Shown piece after piece: positions 12,206-24,969 of a DNA stretch of 64,000 nucleotides (position 1 is the stretch's first letter; every line of letters starts with the position of its first letter). A program made the position numbers and the translations under genes. This stretch comes from Thysanoteuthis rhombus (lineage: Eukaryota; Mollusca; Cephalopoda; Oegopsida; Thysanoteuthidae), in assembly GCA_963457665.1 (NCBI GenBank), contig OY735237.1, forward strand, positions 7,797,261 through 7,861,260, read 5' to 3'. Below the pieces are notes generated by a model. That model worked only from the letters and a program-made list of their open reading frames with translations, was not told where the DNA came from and searched no databases.

Positions 12206-12880
12206 AAACACTGCTCTCAATAAATAGGGAAAATGTTGTTTGTATCTTTTTAAATTTGGCTAAGTTGCTGAATTAGTTGCGTTCATAGTAGTGTTCGATC
12301 CTGAAGCAGCTGGTCTCATTCTATTTCTTGTTAAAAGAATATATGATTCTAAGTATCATGGTCGAATTCATCACAATTTAAATTTTTCTGTTAACGAAGC
12401 GTTCCGGTCATTAGATGGAAATTACAAGGTACCAAATTGGATGAAAAGAAAAAATACAGTGAAATATCCCGATGTAAGGATTTGATCTCCACGTATGTTA
12501 TTCTTGACCTTGATCTGCTGTCAATGTCTTTTTGGTAATTGTTTGAAATAGATTTATCAGAACGTTATATTTTACAAAAGAGATATCCCGGAAAGACGCT
12601 GTACATGATAAAACAGAGTTGAACGTCATCATTTACTAATTTAATTCTAATCTGAAGCAATTGTTGGCTGATTCAATCAAATCTTTCTTCCCACAACAAT
12701 GCATTTTACTTTTGGTGGATGTTTTCATTCATCGCCAAAAAACTATTTCCCTGATATTAACTTTATTCTGTTAAACTAATTAAAATACTGTTTCAGATGA
12801 TGGCACGAGTTCTTAACCCATGTAAAATTTCTGATTCAACCAACAAAAAAATCAGATTAACAGTGAAATTTTGTGATTGC
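12205..12880. other. AT-rich stretch, nothing recognised
   Basis: A 64-codon open frame at 12291-12485 has mixed, non-repetitive composition but matches nothing I recognise. Confidence 0.3.
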
Positions 12881-12913
<33 letters not shown>

Positions 12914-12930
12914 TAATAATAATTATAATA

Positions 12931-12974
<44 letters not shown>
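12880..12974. repeat. Compound (TAA)n-(GAT)n trinucleotide repeat
   Basis: (TAA)n at 12881-12910, mixed TAA/TGA to 12930, then (GAT)n at 12931-12974. It produces a poly-Ile/poly-Met frame that is not a gene. Confidence 0.95.
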
Positions 12975-14110
12975 AGTAATTTGGTCCGTAGTTTTGAGAT
13001 TTAACTCCCTCTTGTTGTTTGTGTCTAAATTCTGCTGTCACATTTCAATAGTACACCTGGAGAAGGATGTAGAATGGACTGGTCAAAACATCATGTTCAC
13101 AAGGAGGAGTCCGATCGTCAGAAAAAAAAAACAACAAATAAACTCTTCGAATACTGATTAAGTTGATGAGAAATATAATCAACTCCTGTTACATTTGAAC
13201 GGGGTTTTATTCCTCCTCCGAAAAATGCGACATTACTTTTCGAATAATCCAATAAAAACAAAACCGTAAATAAAGCGTGTATGCAAGTGGGTCAGTAAGT
13301 CTGGCATTTACTTATGAGCTGATTTTGTATCTAAAAACTTCATCGTATAATGTTCAATCTAAGTTAATGATATTGATAACAAAAGTGCAGTAACCTGGGA
13401 GGAGATCATACTGGGAAATAAATAGTCGTCGCGTAAAAATAAATGCTTTTCCATGATTGGGGTGTACCTACGGGAATGTCATTTAAATGGTATTTAATGC
13501 ACTTTACTTTGGAGGCTAGTCTAATAATTTATCACACTACAACAGATCAATAAGAGGTTTGGTCACTACTTTTATAGGAAAGAGTTTGAGGTCATGAGAA
13601 TTGTATGTATTAATAGAGTATGTTGTCTACAGAGAATAATCACAAAGCAAGAACCATAAGTTCAACGATGCTTCCATCATCCGTATATGTAGTAGTAGTA
13701 TCAGAAGGAAGTCAATTAATTCTCTTACTTGTAAAATATTGTGACATGGAAATGCTCTGCAAGTACTATTTTAAATAAAAGTTGTAAATAGCTTTTTTTC
13801 TACGTTATTTGGCATTTTTGGCTCTTTATGCTGACCTTAGGGAACCTATTGAGACATCTTTAGTAGTTGGTAAAAATGATAGATTGGAATAAATCTTACG
13901 CCTCTAAATGACGTCACGCCTTTAATGACATCATACCCCTTTCTACCTCCATTGTTTGACTTAGGTAGGACCGACTGACGGACTGGCCGAAAAGCTTTTA
14001 ATAGAGATTTGTGTATACATCTTAAAAGCGTTTGGTTAAGAGAGGAATATGCATTCATTCATGTTGGTCTGTTTCTTTACCTCTTTACATCCGCAATACA
14101 AACATATATA
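12975..14110. other. AT-rich stretch, nothing recognised
   Basis: No supported gene, RNA or shared repeat. Confidence 0.35.
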
Positions 14111-14111
14111 T

Positions 14112-14340
14112 ATATAATTGTGTCAACCACAGACGGCTGTTTCGGTGTATTACAACTCTTCAGTATGGCTGTATCAGTACCACGAGGTAGGATTGAAACC
14201 TTCGCTTCAGACCCGGAGGTCGATATCTGAGCTTCGGAACAGGACGGTCAGTAATGCTGAATTTAAGCGATATATTTATTATAGGTTAAATTCCCCGTCC
14301 ACCAGAATGCTCTATTCCTATAGAAGAGCATTATACGTGT
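14112..14340 (+). repeat. Possible dispersed repeat end
   Basis: A GC-richer segment has a weak B-box-like 'taggattgaaacc' at about 14191 and the word 'gttaaattccccgtcca' near 14285. Nearly the same word ('gttaaattccccatcca') ends a GC-richer segment near 24362. This is weak evidence that the two belong to one repeat family. Confidence 0.25.
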
Positions 14341-14360
14341 ATGTGTTTCTATGTATATAT

Positions 14361-14394
14361 GTGTGTGTGTGTGCGTGTGTGTGTGTGTGTGTGT
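14361..14394. repeat. (GT)n microsatellite
   Basis: GT run with one GC interruption. Confidence 0.95.
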
Positions 14395-14734
14395 ACTTAT
14401 AGTAAATATAGATATTTCTATGTAGTTTAAGACGTTTTTGACTGAATTTTACATATAAACACCGAAATAAAGTTGGCAACACAGCCCTCGATAGATCTTC
14501 ACTTGAGGATAGAAGTAACACAGTTATGGCCTGATTTTCGTCTTGTATTTTTTTTTATTCTCCTTTGATTTTTATTGAATTGAAAAATCAATCGTCAAAA
14601 TATTTGGCCTTTAAGAAAAAAATGCAATTGTCTGCGTAAACAATGAATCCCCAAAGGAACTCCTTCTTCACTTCTTCACTCTGAACAATTTCAATTCATA
14701 CTTTATTTTTGCCTGACATTTTTTTTCAGACTTT

Positions 14735-14815
14735 ATGTTAGGCGCAGGAAACCTATGGCCTGGAGACCATATCCGGCTCCTGAAGTAATTTTGACTGGTC
14801 TGCTAGCAATTATTA
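14735..14815 (+). mobile_element. hAT-like element end (decayed)
   Basis: 'cctatggcctggagaccata' followed by 'tccggctcctgaag' resembles, from memory, the 'cctgtggcccgcgggccgcatgcggcc' type of sequence just inside the ends of many animal hAT transposons. A similar stretch lies on the minus strand at 38.28 kb. Terminal repeat and target duplication are not resolvable. Confidence 0.3.
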
Positions 14816-15202
14816 AAATGCTTTCCTTACTTTTCAAGCTTGAATGAGTCTTTAGGATTCTTTTTTATCAGACTTAGAAATTGCCTTGATTGAAATAAAC
14901 TGCGACTAAATTGAGCTCTTCCTCAACGAGTTGACATCGGTGATTAAGCATAAATGATTTCCCATCTTGTGTTTTTCATTGAAACGAAAATTAATTGAAT
15001 ATATTTGAATGGGTAATTCTCCAATCACATACTTTTTATGTCATTTATCCAGCCCCACGTCTTTTTTTAAAATCAATACTTCACCTTTTGAAAGCAGAGG
15101 AAACATCAAAGCTCAAAGGCAGGTGGTTTTCGAACAACACTGCTGGGGTAGCCATGTCAATGCTGCTGTTTTGTTTTCGAATCCATGAAGCTGTTACATG
15201 GA

Positions 15203-15267
<65 letters not shown>
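15203..15267. repeat. (TA)n microsatellite
   Basis: TA run with one TG interruption. Confidence 0.95.
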
Positions 15268-15273
<6 letters not shown>

Positions 15274-15284
15274 TGAGGTGATAA

Positions 15285-15480
15285 AAAAATTCCGTAGTCT
15301 GTTTGTATATTGCCTGAATCCTGAACTGATAGTCCAACTGTACAAGGCTTGATCTATCTGAATTAGAGGCACTGAGAACAAAGGGGCTTATTTTGAAAAG
15401 CAGATATCAGTTGCGTGAAACAAATTTTTTTTCATCATTAAGCTATGGACTTATTCGTGTACCTATGTACAGAAATAAAT
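15285..15480. repeat. Possible dispersed repeat between TA tracts
   Basis: 'cctgaatcctga' followed about 90 bp later by 'cagatatcagttgcgtgaaacaaa' has a diverged parallel at 20172-20300 ('cctgaatcctga ... agatattagtcgtgtaaaataaa'). Both lie beside long TA tracts, as expected for a repeat carrying a microsatellite. Confidence 0.35.
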
Positions 15481-15485
15481 AAATA

Positions 15486-15548
<63 letters not shown>

Positions 15549-15551
15549 TAG

Positions 15552-15588
<37 letters not shown>
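15476..15588. repeat. Compound (AAAT)n-(TA)n-(GA)n microsatellite
   Basis: AAAT units at 15476-15490, TA at 15490-15546, a GATA/GATT bridge, then GA at 15558-15588. Confidence 0.95.
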
Positions 15589-15589
<1 letters not shown>

Positions 15590-15590
<1 letters not shown>

Positions 15591-17324
15591 CATAGATTAA
15601 AAATACATGTATGTGAATATATCTTTGAGAACCTATGTAGAGTATAGTCTATGTATTAATTTGGATAGCTACCAAAACAAAACAAAACAAAGATTTGCAA
15701 TAATTGCACAATATAATCTGTAGAGGTGAAAAGTTTGCAGGTCTCCGTTTTATGTTATCTGACATAGAATTTAGTTTTGGGGGAAATTTCGTTTTTTTCT
15801 TTTTTAATTTATCAAATTTTCACTGTAAAATCTCCCTTATTCTTCCTAAAAATAAAACAAAATAAACAACATAAAACAAACAGAGAACCCCCTTCTGAGA
15901 TTAGAAGGAATTTTTGGTTTGTAGAATTTGTCACTAATTCCATATCTATGGAATTCAAGATGTTTTAAAGCAAGTTTCAAACCTAATCAGGACTGCATCA
16001 AAAGGAACCAATTCTCCAGGCATCACAAACCCCTGCTCTTAGAAGCAAACAGAGGCACTGGGATTTATCTTTACAAGACTTTCTGGCGATATAAACGAAA
16101 TAGGAATATAAAAAATTCGACGACTAGCTTGATGGATCAGCGTGGACTTTAACAAGAGATTAATTTCATTTTCAAAACTTCAAGTGTTACGACCCGTTTC
16201 AATCGATTATAGGCGAGGTTCGATCTCAGTTAAGTACAACTTTTTAAAATTCATTTGTCTTTAGCTTTAAAATCTTCCTTCATTTTTCTGAAAACAAAAA
16301 AAGGATTAAACAAACGTGCAACCCTCTCCAAAATTAGAATAGTCTTTTTTTTTGTTTTGAAATTAGTCACTAACCCCATATTAATTGATTGCAAGATGTT
16401 TTAGAGAACGTTCTAAACTTAATGGGGACTGCCTCTAAAAGAACCTATTCCCAAACCTCGTACTACCCATAAGTATTTGAACGGACAGAAATGTTTCGTG
16501 TATTGTATGATCTTAGGGATTGAAACTGCACTTCCTTGGGAGAAAAACAATTTTATTGAAATCAATAAAACAAGACATGCATTTAAGCACATTTATGTGT
16601 CCCTCAATGCTGAATTTACAGAAAACTATCCAAAGAATTGAATTTTCAAATGAATTAAACCAAATATGTGTCTATCCTGCAGAAATTTTATTCTTAGTTA
16701 ATCAGCAGAGATTAGATAGGGTAACTAACATTGTTTTTGGATGTGATGTCTAACTCGTCGCTTAAATAGTCTGAAATTGGATCCCTGAAACGGATAATTA
16801 TCAAAACTCCGTCCACAATATAATGAGGTATGTTAAGATGTTTTAGCAAAGGGCCTAGAAATATCTGGAATACTCTCACATCAACACATATAAGAAAAGA
16901 ATCCAACTACAAGCAAAAAACAATGAATTTGAGCTTGTTGAGTTTCCTGAGTCGCACAGTGTTTTCCAATATCATTTGTTTCTAAGAGACCAGGTTTTCC
17001 ATCGACTCGTCGGTCTCATGGAAGCAACTCCTGTCTACCTCGATAACTCTGAGCATTTGCTCCTGATACATAAGTGTGTAACAGAAAATATCTGTCACGT
17101 GACTAACCAAAAGGGAACGAAAACAATCGATATCGCTGTTGTTATTGATCTATTTGAAATATCGTACTTTACTTTTTGTTTTGTTTCTCTTTCCGTTTCT
17201 AGGTATAACAAATAAAAGCAACGATAGACAATGAGACCGTATCGGAACCAATATCTGAACAGACAATACATCATTTTCTTTTATAAGGATATACTTATTT
17301 GGATTAACTTTTTCAAGTAGACCC

Positions 17325-17325
<1 letters not shown>
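15590..17325. other. AT-rich stretch, nothing recognised
   Basis: Open frames of 60-80 codons (15777-15968, 16520-16753, 16976-17215) have plausible composition but match no family I know. A near-duplicate pair of phrases at about 15900-16030 and 16335-16450 ('gtcacta', 'gattgcaagatgttttaga', 'aaaggaacc') suggests an old tandem duplication of about 430 bp. Confidence 0.3.

Positions 17326-17328
<3 letters not shown>

Positions 17329-17362
<34 letters not shown>
17329..17362. repeat. (AT)n microsatellite
   Basis: AT run followed 30 bp later by a CT-rich tract (17390-17420) and a short CA run. Confidence 0.95.
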
Positions 17363-17364
<2 letters not shown>

Positions 17365-17763
17365 ATATTGGTTTTACCCCACACCTTCTGTCTCTCTCTC
17401 TCTTTTTCTCTTTCTCTCCACTCACACACACACACATATATAGCTACACTGAAAATATTAATTAACGCCCCCTTCTTTAGGGTTGAGCATTCTTAGGTAG
17501 GGCACTCATCTGCTATAAGTGACTATAGAATGTTCTTCCAACTCTGGAATGGACCACTTTGGCAGAGGGGGAAATTGGCATGAGAGAATGTATATTACTT
17601 AATTCAGTCCTACTGACTGTCCAGTTCCACGTAGGGCAGGAGTAGAGCATCTGCCCCTAGGTTTGGTGCGAAGATACTAGTGGTACTGGAAGGGAATTCA
17701 AGTCTATAGCCACACTGATGAGTTATAATACAACGACAAAACCTGTCTGTGGATGCAACAATT

Positions 17764-17767
<4 letters not shown>

Positions 17768-17826
<59 letters not shown>

Positions 17827-17875
17827 CTCTATATAATATCTCTATATAATATATACGTATATATATATATATATG
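17768..17875. repeat. (TA)n microsatellite with TATAATATCTC units
   Basis: A pure TA run to 17822, then two 'taatatctctata' units, then another TA run. Confidence 0.9.
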
Positions 17876-18018
17876 AAATGAGGATTCATAATCCATACTT
17901 CATTCTATTCTAAATGACCTTAATGTTTTATGTTGAAGGCATCAAGAACTTTATGAAATAAACGCATCAAACATTGGATATTGTATCGTATTATATTGCA
18001 TTCCTGATTTGTATTATA

Positions 18019-18045
18019 TAGATAGATAGATAGATAGATAGATAG
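18019..18045. repeat. (GATA)n microsatellite
   Basis: Seven GATA units. Confidence 0.95.
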
Positions 18046-18507
18046 TCTTGAAAAATGTACAGCTTTAAACACTGAACAATAAAAAGCTTTTACAATAGAT
18101 TGTTAGTTCAGTCACCCATTTCCAAAAATCCTTTAATTCAAAATGAAATTTTCCTCAGTGTTTTTCCCTGTTTTCCTATACTCTGTTATCATCGTACAAA
18201 GTATAAATTTTCTCTGGTTAGGATCATCAGTTGTTTCGGGGATCAAAAAAATGAAAACAGTATCATTAGTGGTGTTGATCCAACACCAACTCCCTTTATT
18301 TTATAGCTTATGCCATGCACATAGTTTGTCATGTTATGCAAGGTTTTATGTGTATCGTATATTGATATTATTTTATACCATGTATTTATTTTTCGAAGCG
18401 GGACTTGTTACCCTAAAAATATTTTCAATGATGAGGGATAAGTAAGAATAACAACGGGCATAGCTCACACTTCATGTCATTTCTTTTGAACATTCACCCA
18501 TGTGAAT

Positions 18508-18509
<2 letters not shown>

Positions 18510-18541
<32 letters not shown>
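18510..18541. repeat. (AT)n microsatellite
   Basis: Uninterrupted AT run. Confidence 0.95.
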
Positions 18542-18544
<3 letters not shown>

Positions 18545-18669
18545 GTCCCAAAAGGCTAGACACATATTTGTTAGATACATACATTCAAACCCAGCAAGCC
18601 AGATCAGTTCAATTTGAATGAAAATGCTTCAAGCAGCGTGATATCTATTGCTTTATTTTGAAAATTGAC

Positions 18670-19914
18670 TCTTAGAAATACACCATAAAAGGGGAATATA
18701 TAGAAGAAAATATTTGTATGCACATAACTCAAATTTAGTACGTTGCAGACATAATTGAAATTGTATGTATGTACTCGTCCATGTATCTTCTGAAAACGTG
18801 TTTAGCCTTTGAGGGCTGCTTTGTATACACAACACAATAAAATTGATATTACTTATAAGTGTTGATTATTCACAAGAAAACAATACTTGTTTGATGTGAA
18901 AATTACTAGATTTTCTTTTATATTTCAATTTTGTTATTAAATGAATCATTATAAACCGTTATTATTTTAAATATTTATGATTACTTTGTACCTTCATCTT
19001 GAATTATTTGTAAACTAAGTAAACAAATATGGTGGTCGATTGGAATGAAAGATAGATTGTGAACGTCTGTCGTACACTGGAGTTGAGGTTGCTCAATTTG
19101 TAGGGCAGGCTGACGTAAACTGTGCTCCCTTTTAATGGAATGGGTTTGTCTCCAACCTAAGCCTTACTCTTTATTGCTTACAGCCGAAGAGAAATTAGCC
19201 GAGGAAAAGTCACAATGAGAAGCGGATAATAAATTGAGATGAAGGTAATAACTGAAATAAAAATGAAAATTAAAGATAGGAAATTTCACCGTTTAAATAT
19301 CTAGCAATAGACGCACAAATAAAAGAAAAAATAGATACTCGCCATCACAGTCTTTTGTACAAACGTTGAGTCAAAATTTGAAGTCATGTTAAAAAAAATC
19401 CATCGAAGAAATAGATATGGTCAGAACAAAATCTATTTATGACATCACTGCGTTTTCCCTGGGGAAACATCTAAAATAGATATAAATCTATGAACATCTA
19501 GTCTCTGGAGAATCTTTATCTTTTCATTAAACCTGTCAGTATAGGACACTAAAATGCCGAGAAAAATTCTTTTTACAAAAGTAATGGTTCTCAAAAAAGG
19601 TCTACTGGAGTACTGTTGCCAGTATTCAAGTCTGTAAACGAAACTATATGACCAGGAGTTCAATATTTGTTTTGCAGTGTGTTGTGATAGCTATGACACA
19701 CGCTGCTTTCCATTCTCATTACACTCTCTCTTTCCTTTCTTTCTATCTCCTATAAAGCAAAGCCCTGACAATTCAGCCGAAGATACCATTTCAGGGTTAT
19801 CAGGATGTTCAAAATCTTTCTTCATATAAATTACTTCGAATTGGTTTACTCTCGCTCTACTTTCGGATAGCAGAGAAAACACACACATTCACACATATAT
19901 GTTTTTGTGTGTTT

Positions 19915-19915
<1 letters not shown>
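18670..19915. other. AT-rich stretch, nothing recognised
   Basis: No supported feature. Confidence 0.35.
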
Positions 19916-19956
<41 letters not shown>

Positions 19957-19969
19957 CACACGTATGTGT

Positions 19970-20047
<78 letters not shown>
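19916..20047. repeat. Compound (CA)n-(TA)n microsatellite
   Basis: CA at 19918-19946, TA at 19972-20015 and 20019-20047. Confidence 0.95.
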
Positions 20048-20050
<3 letters not shown>

Positions 20051-20299
20051 TTGAAAATTTATTTGAAATGACATCCGGTTGTTACATGGAGAATGAGTAA
20101 CTCAACGTGATGAACTATTAAAGAGAAGGAGCTACATAAGAAAGTGCATGTGAATAAGTCCTTGGCCTGGTGTGTAGATTTCTCCTGAATCCTGATTGCA
20201 AAATGATCTATCAATATGTTTGATATTCACCAATGAAGTGCACTGTTAGAGAAGGAGATTATATTGAAAATAGATATTAGTCGTGTAAAATAAACCATA

Positions 20300-21236
20300 T
20301 ACAGAATTATTGATTTATTTAGATGTATAAAAATGAGTATACAAATATATCTGTGATGAAACATTCATTGATTGACTTTTCAAACAAAGACGCCATGATG
20401 ACAGCGTCAATAGCACTAAGATTTAAATTGTTGTAAAAGCGAAGAGAAACACGGGCTACGTTTAAACATTTGTTCCTGATCTTATCTGGACACGGAATGG
20501 GGAGAGTTGCAGATGAAGCTATTGGTTTAGATCGAATGGAATACTGAACGACCAACTATGAATTTTTTAGGAGATTAAACTCACTCAACATCGTTGAGGG
20601 ATTTCTACTCCTGACGTCTCTTTTTTCTCCATGACTTTGAACAGCTCGTTTTCCCTCTTCAAATCTTTGCCCAGCTTTTTTTCACATGTTGTTTCCGTCT
20701 TTGTTATTTTTTTTTTGTCGGAAGCTGTTAATGGTCCAGACATGTTTGGGGAGCTATTCCTATCTTCAGTAGTGTGTGCTGTGTGAGTATGTGCTTTCAG
20801 GGCTTAAATGTTTGATTTGGAACCTAAGCCTACCATCAGGAGATTTGCTTTGTCAGTAAAAAATTGTATCCAGGGTGCTGGAGGCATCCTACTGTGCGAA
20901 GGAAAGTCCAGCTACTGATGAAGTTTATGGCTAAGCAGCAGCAGTTAACCTTGGAGAGGGCACAATGTGTCAGGGTAGGAGGGAAGTGACGTGGAGTTAG
21001 ATTTTTGGGGTATGTTGGGGATAGTGTAAATGGAGGGGTGACGAGGTTAAGAAGTACATAGGTTTCAAGCTTACAAGTCATCAAAAATATGTTTACTATG
21101 ATATGACTGGCTAAGGTGGATTAAGCTATTGGTCAAAGTGACTTTGAAGTTCCCAGTATTGAATGTATCTGAGAGGGGGGTAGATGTTGGCGTAAGGTTA
21201 TTGTTAATAGGAGTTTTGTGAGTTAGAGATCTATGT

Positions 21237-21239
<3 letters not shown>
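20300..21239. other. Unique-looking stretch, partly GC-richer
   Basis: 20.72-21.2 kb is visibly richer in G (runs such as 'ggagagggcacaatgtgtcaggg'), but no frame or RNA was recognised. Confidence 0.3.

Positions 21240-21290
<51 letters not shown>
21239..21290. repeat. (TA)n microsatellite
   Basis: Uninterrupted TA followed by TGTG; a short GATA run lies at 21366-21380. Confidence 0.95.
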
Positions 21291-21295
<5 letters not shown>

Positions 21296-21299
21296 ATCT

Positions 21300-22295
21300 A
21301 TTCATCTATACGTGTGAATCCAATTATACAGACTACATATGGACAGCATATTGATAATTTTGTATATAGATAGATAGATACTGTGTTATACAGTCAGGAG
21401 TTTATGTTGTATTGTGTGCATTCAACTGTGTAAGTATCTGCACACAAATTGGCAAAGAGAACCGAGATTTTTCCTGTATATTTAATGTAAGCAAGTCACT
21501 TTCGCCCTCAATTCTTTGAAGCAATATATACTGCGCGGAATTCACAAGTTCATCCATTTATTTCCATTTTCCCAAGGAAAAGCAATAAAAAAACTCCAGT
21601 TAGCTTGTCGGAGATTTAATATCTGTCCGATTAAATGTACAAAGGCCAAACAAACAGTGATGCATCACGGGAAAAAAATTCCCACTTCCTCTATTAATCC
21701 GTATGTGTTACAGTCATGATGGGATATACTCTATCTCTTTTGTTTTTCTTATCTTCTTTGGGTAGCACGCGCATATGATTCAGAACAGCTAAAAGCTTTG
21801 AACATAAGCCAAATAGACGCCTGGCTACACATTTGAGGTCTTTACGCCGAAATGTAAAAAGAACAGCGAAAATCACGTTTTACTAAAATATTGCCAAAAA
21901 TGATAAAAAGAATCACTGACCTCAGCGGTCAAAATCTTATGAGCCATGAAGACACACTCAAATGTTGCTGCTCTAGAGTAGGTCAGGATTGTGAGAAGCA
22001 GACTAGAAATAAACAATCCTACCAAATAATTCACTACAATGTACCAAGTTTTTATTTATCTTGCAATGTCTCCTTTATAGTTTTTTTTCTATCTTCCGTT
22101 TCTCAATACACTGTTCAGAATCGGGCAAAGACGTTGCTTCATTTTAAACATTTCAACTCCAAGTGACAGATATATCCGTTTTTCCATTCTATGGCTAATT
22201 CATTTTTTCTTTAGATCATGACCTCCTCTCCCTCCAAATATATTATTGAAATTCATTGAGAGATTGCATGGACTAACAAGTAAACATACACACTG

Positions 22296-22298
<3 letters not shown>
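21300..22298. other. AT-rich stretch, nothing recognised
   Basis: Open frames at 21516-21719 and 21891-22166 match no known family. Confidence 0.3.

Positions 22299-22341
<43 letters not shown>
22299..22341. repeat. (TA)n microsatellite at an RTE 3' end
   Basis: A pure TA run ends about 10-15 bp from the 3' end of the minus-strand RTE fragment that follows. RTE elements often end in a short tandem repeat that can expand. Confidence 0.9.
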
Positions 22342-22347
<6 letters not shown>

Positions 22348-22349
22348 CT

Positions 22350-22665
22350 ATGGTATACTTCATTAGCAGAGATCATCACCATTAACAGTCTTTTATAGTC
22401 CGTCGTTGGAAATAGACCATTACCGAGATTTGCCACATCACTCTATCGTGGGCGTTGCAGAGCCAATATTTTTTAAACTTGTCATCTTCTCCTCGTAATC
22501 ACATATGCTACCGGCTTCAGTTCCGCATTTGATCTCTGGGGATCCATGTTGTGAGTCGTGATGCCAATCAGTTGTCTGCTATCCTTGCAACATGATTGGC
22601 CCATTGCTATCCAAGAGTTACCTCGTGGTTTCTATGATGTCCCGAACTCTTACTGACAGTCAATT
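22350..22665 (-). pseudogene. RTE-type LINE fragment (copy R4)
   Basis: Minus-strand 3' end of the same RTE family. The tail is 'ctgttaatggtgatgatctc'. It is preceded by the 'ccaacgacggac'-type motif (reading 'ggtctatttccaacgacggac') and by 'catcacgactcacaacatgg', 'cccagagatcaaatgcgg' and 'gggccaatcatgttgcaagg', equivalents of the R1 motifs. It is 5'-truncated at about 22665. Confidence 0.7.
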
Positions 22666-22679
22666 ACACAAAGAGGATT

Positions 22680-23965
22680 TTTATTTGATTTTCACGCTAA
22701 AATTTTCGTCGTAGCAGTTCTATAGCAAATTCATGAAAAAAAAATATTGGGATTGACGTCAACTCAGATACTATACGCGAGCCAGGTCTTTTATCTTGCA
22801 ATGGATGAGGGTTTTTATCCTATCGTTTTTCTAATCAACAACAGAAACAAATATTTGTTTTGGAAGAATATCTTGTATAAAGGTTTTTTCTGTCATTGAA
22901 AGTAGAGTATATATTAGAAATCCTTTCATAAGCCAAAATGGCGTAAAGTGAAGAAACAAATACCGATGATTAGAATGGGTTAATTTTTAAGCATTCGCTA
23001 GCTCCAAAATGGTGGTAATTTAGGCTCAGTCGTTGGAGATTAGGGCTATAAGGGATACAGGAGACTTGGATGTGAGCAAGAGAGAGAGAGAGAGGGGGGG
23101 GAAACATTGATCACCGAAATTGCATTTGTTTTGCCGTGAGATGTTATAGAGACAGCAAGAACTCTCTTTATTTCTTACGTACACCCTAATCACCTCCCAC
23201 TATCCAAACCTCCAACGAAAAACATTTTATCTGGGGTTTTGATCATCAATATGTATTGATTTTCCGACTGATATCCTCATATGTGTTCATCTTTTGAACA
23301 CAACATTGCACTCAACAACATCCGACTGAAGGAGACCGCAGGGTACAACAGCAGAAACGTTGTGTTCGAACGATGAACAAAGATAATGACAAACAGTCCA
23401 AAATATACATATATCAATCATAACAACTATCATGAATCTGTGCTCGTAAAAACTTGGATACTGAGGAACGTACACAGCTGGGAGTACTTGATACAAAGAC
23501 AAGCACGTTCATCTCCCAATGACACACACGAAAAATCGTCGATGCATAAGTATGAAAGGCACACACACAAAAAAGATTCTGGAAGGAAGCACTACGTTTT
23601 TTCTCACCAATACAAAGATATATATCTGCAACTGTCTGAAAGCGAGTCAAATTTTCTTCTCAAAGATTTACAGTAATATTCCACTTTAATCTACTCTGTT
23701 CTGTGGCAACGTGCTATAGCATTTGTTTTCAAGTATTTTTCGTGATAAATTTAGTAATGTTAATTTCTGAAATAAATAATGATGAAAGACAGTACCTTGG
23801 AAAATCTCCAGAACAACTATATTGTGTACACTGTATAATTTATGTATATCTATATACATCCACATCTGGTGAAGTTCCACTATCTCCGGAGAGTGGCTAC
23901 CCGATGAGGTACACAGCACTTATCAATTCCATCTTATTACAGCTAAACAACACATATATTAAAAA
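22680..23965. other. AT-rich stretch, nothing recognised
   Basis: A (GA)n run with a G tail lies at 23079-23100. Overlapping open frames at 23287-23919 on both strands are short and unrecognised. Confidence 0.3.
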
Positions 23966-24790
23966 ATAATGAGAATGACCCCAACTAGGAGCGAAACCAT
24001 AACGCTAAGATTGGTGTTCTGGACTCGTAATTTATGGTTCATTATAATGACCTCATGTAGCGCTGTTTTCAGGGCTGTATTAATCATGAGACAAAGGCTT
24101 CAGGCCCCCAAACTCCAAATGGTACTAAGGTGGATTTTACGTGCCCTGAGGAGGTTACGACCTGAACTGGAATTTGGTTTGATTTTTGTTGGGAATAGTA
24201 GTAGCAGTTTTAAGTATTTTATTGGTTGTAATAGTCAAGGGAGGTGGGCATTCTTGAGAATCAGTGGCCATGATCATCAGGAATCTAGGTCTAGATCAGG
24301 TGTTAGGCTATATGGATACTAATTTACAGGATATAGAGTACTTGCGTGTATATGTTTATATGTTAAATTCCCCATCCATGTATAACTGATAGATGAATAT
24401 CAGTGGTAGAATAGAACTGTAGGTGTATTGATAGTATGTCCATGCTCATGGAGCATTTTGATAATGATTATTTGGGTGTATTCCAGGCTATGGAATTGAG
24501 GTATTGCTATGCATGACCGAGTATCAGTTTTGAAATACATGTTCTGCAACCTTAAAGGTCATTGTAGATGTTCTGGAAAGAAAGATAGCTTTGAGTAGTA
24601 CAAGCAAAATGGACCATTCATAGGTGTCAATTTGTAGGAGTCTATGCGATTATGTATGACGTCTCCGATATTCGATGTACATGAAAGAATAATAGGTATG
24701 GATAAGGATAGATAAGTTTCCAACATTTATTATTTGCAGAGTCCAGATTGGATACGTTGAGCTATTGTGTAGAATAAGAGTATATGTATA
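23966..24790 (+). repeat. GC-richer segment, possibly a decayed repeat
   Basis: A 117-codon frame at 23969-24322 is Arg/Leu-rich and unrecognised. The segment shares the 'gttaaattcccc-tcca' word with 14.28 kb and differs in composition from its flanks. It may be an old mobile element. Confidence 0.2.
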
Positions 24791-24829
24791 TTGAAATGTG
24801 TTATGGTGTAGAGGTGTTATAAATGTATA

Positions 24830-24965
24830 TCATTTGCCATGATATATATATGATATATATGAATAATATACCTGAAATATACTTATATATGATATATATT
24901 TTATATATCTATGATATATGCTTATATGATATACGTATCATATATATGAAATATATAAATGATAC
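24830..24965. repeat. Imperfect TATGATA-rich tract
   Basis: Irregular 'atgatatat'/'atatgata' units without a clean period. Confidence 0.7.
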
Positions 24966-24969
24966 ATAC

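Larger units (their letters stand above)
17877..18670. repeat. Dispersed repeat cluster (family P), copy 2
   Basis: Shares 'acattggatatt' (17971), 'acagctttaaacact' (18059) and 'tcatcagttgtttc' (about 18225) with the segments at 1.0-2.1 and 59.07-59.38 kb. It carries a (GATA)n tract at 18019-18045 and an (AT)n tract at 18511-18540. Confidence 0.35.

Noticed and set aside
12877..13161. 94-codon frame beginning with poly-Ile and poly-Met
   Set aside because: Produced by the (TAA)n-(GAT)n repeat.
19575..19620. Another hAT end ('aatggttctcaaaaaagg')
   Set aside because: Only about ten bases resemble the hAT start, with no supporting internal sequence.
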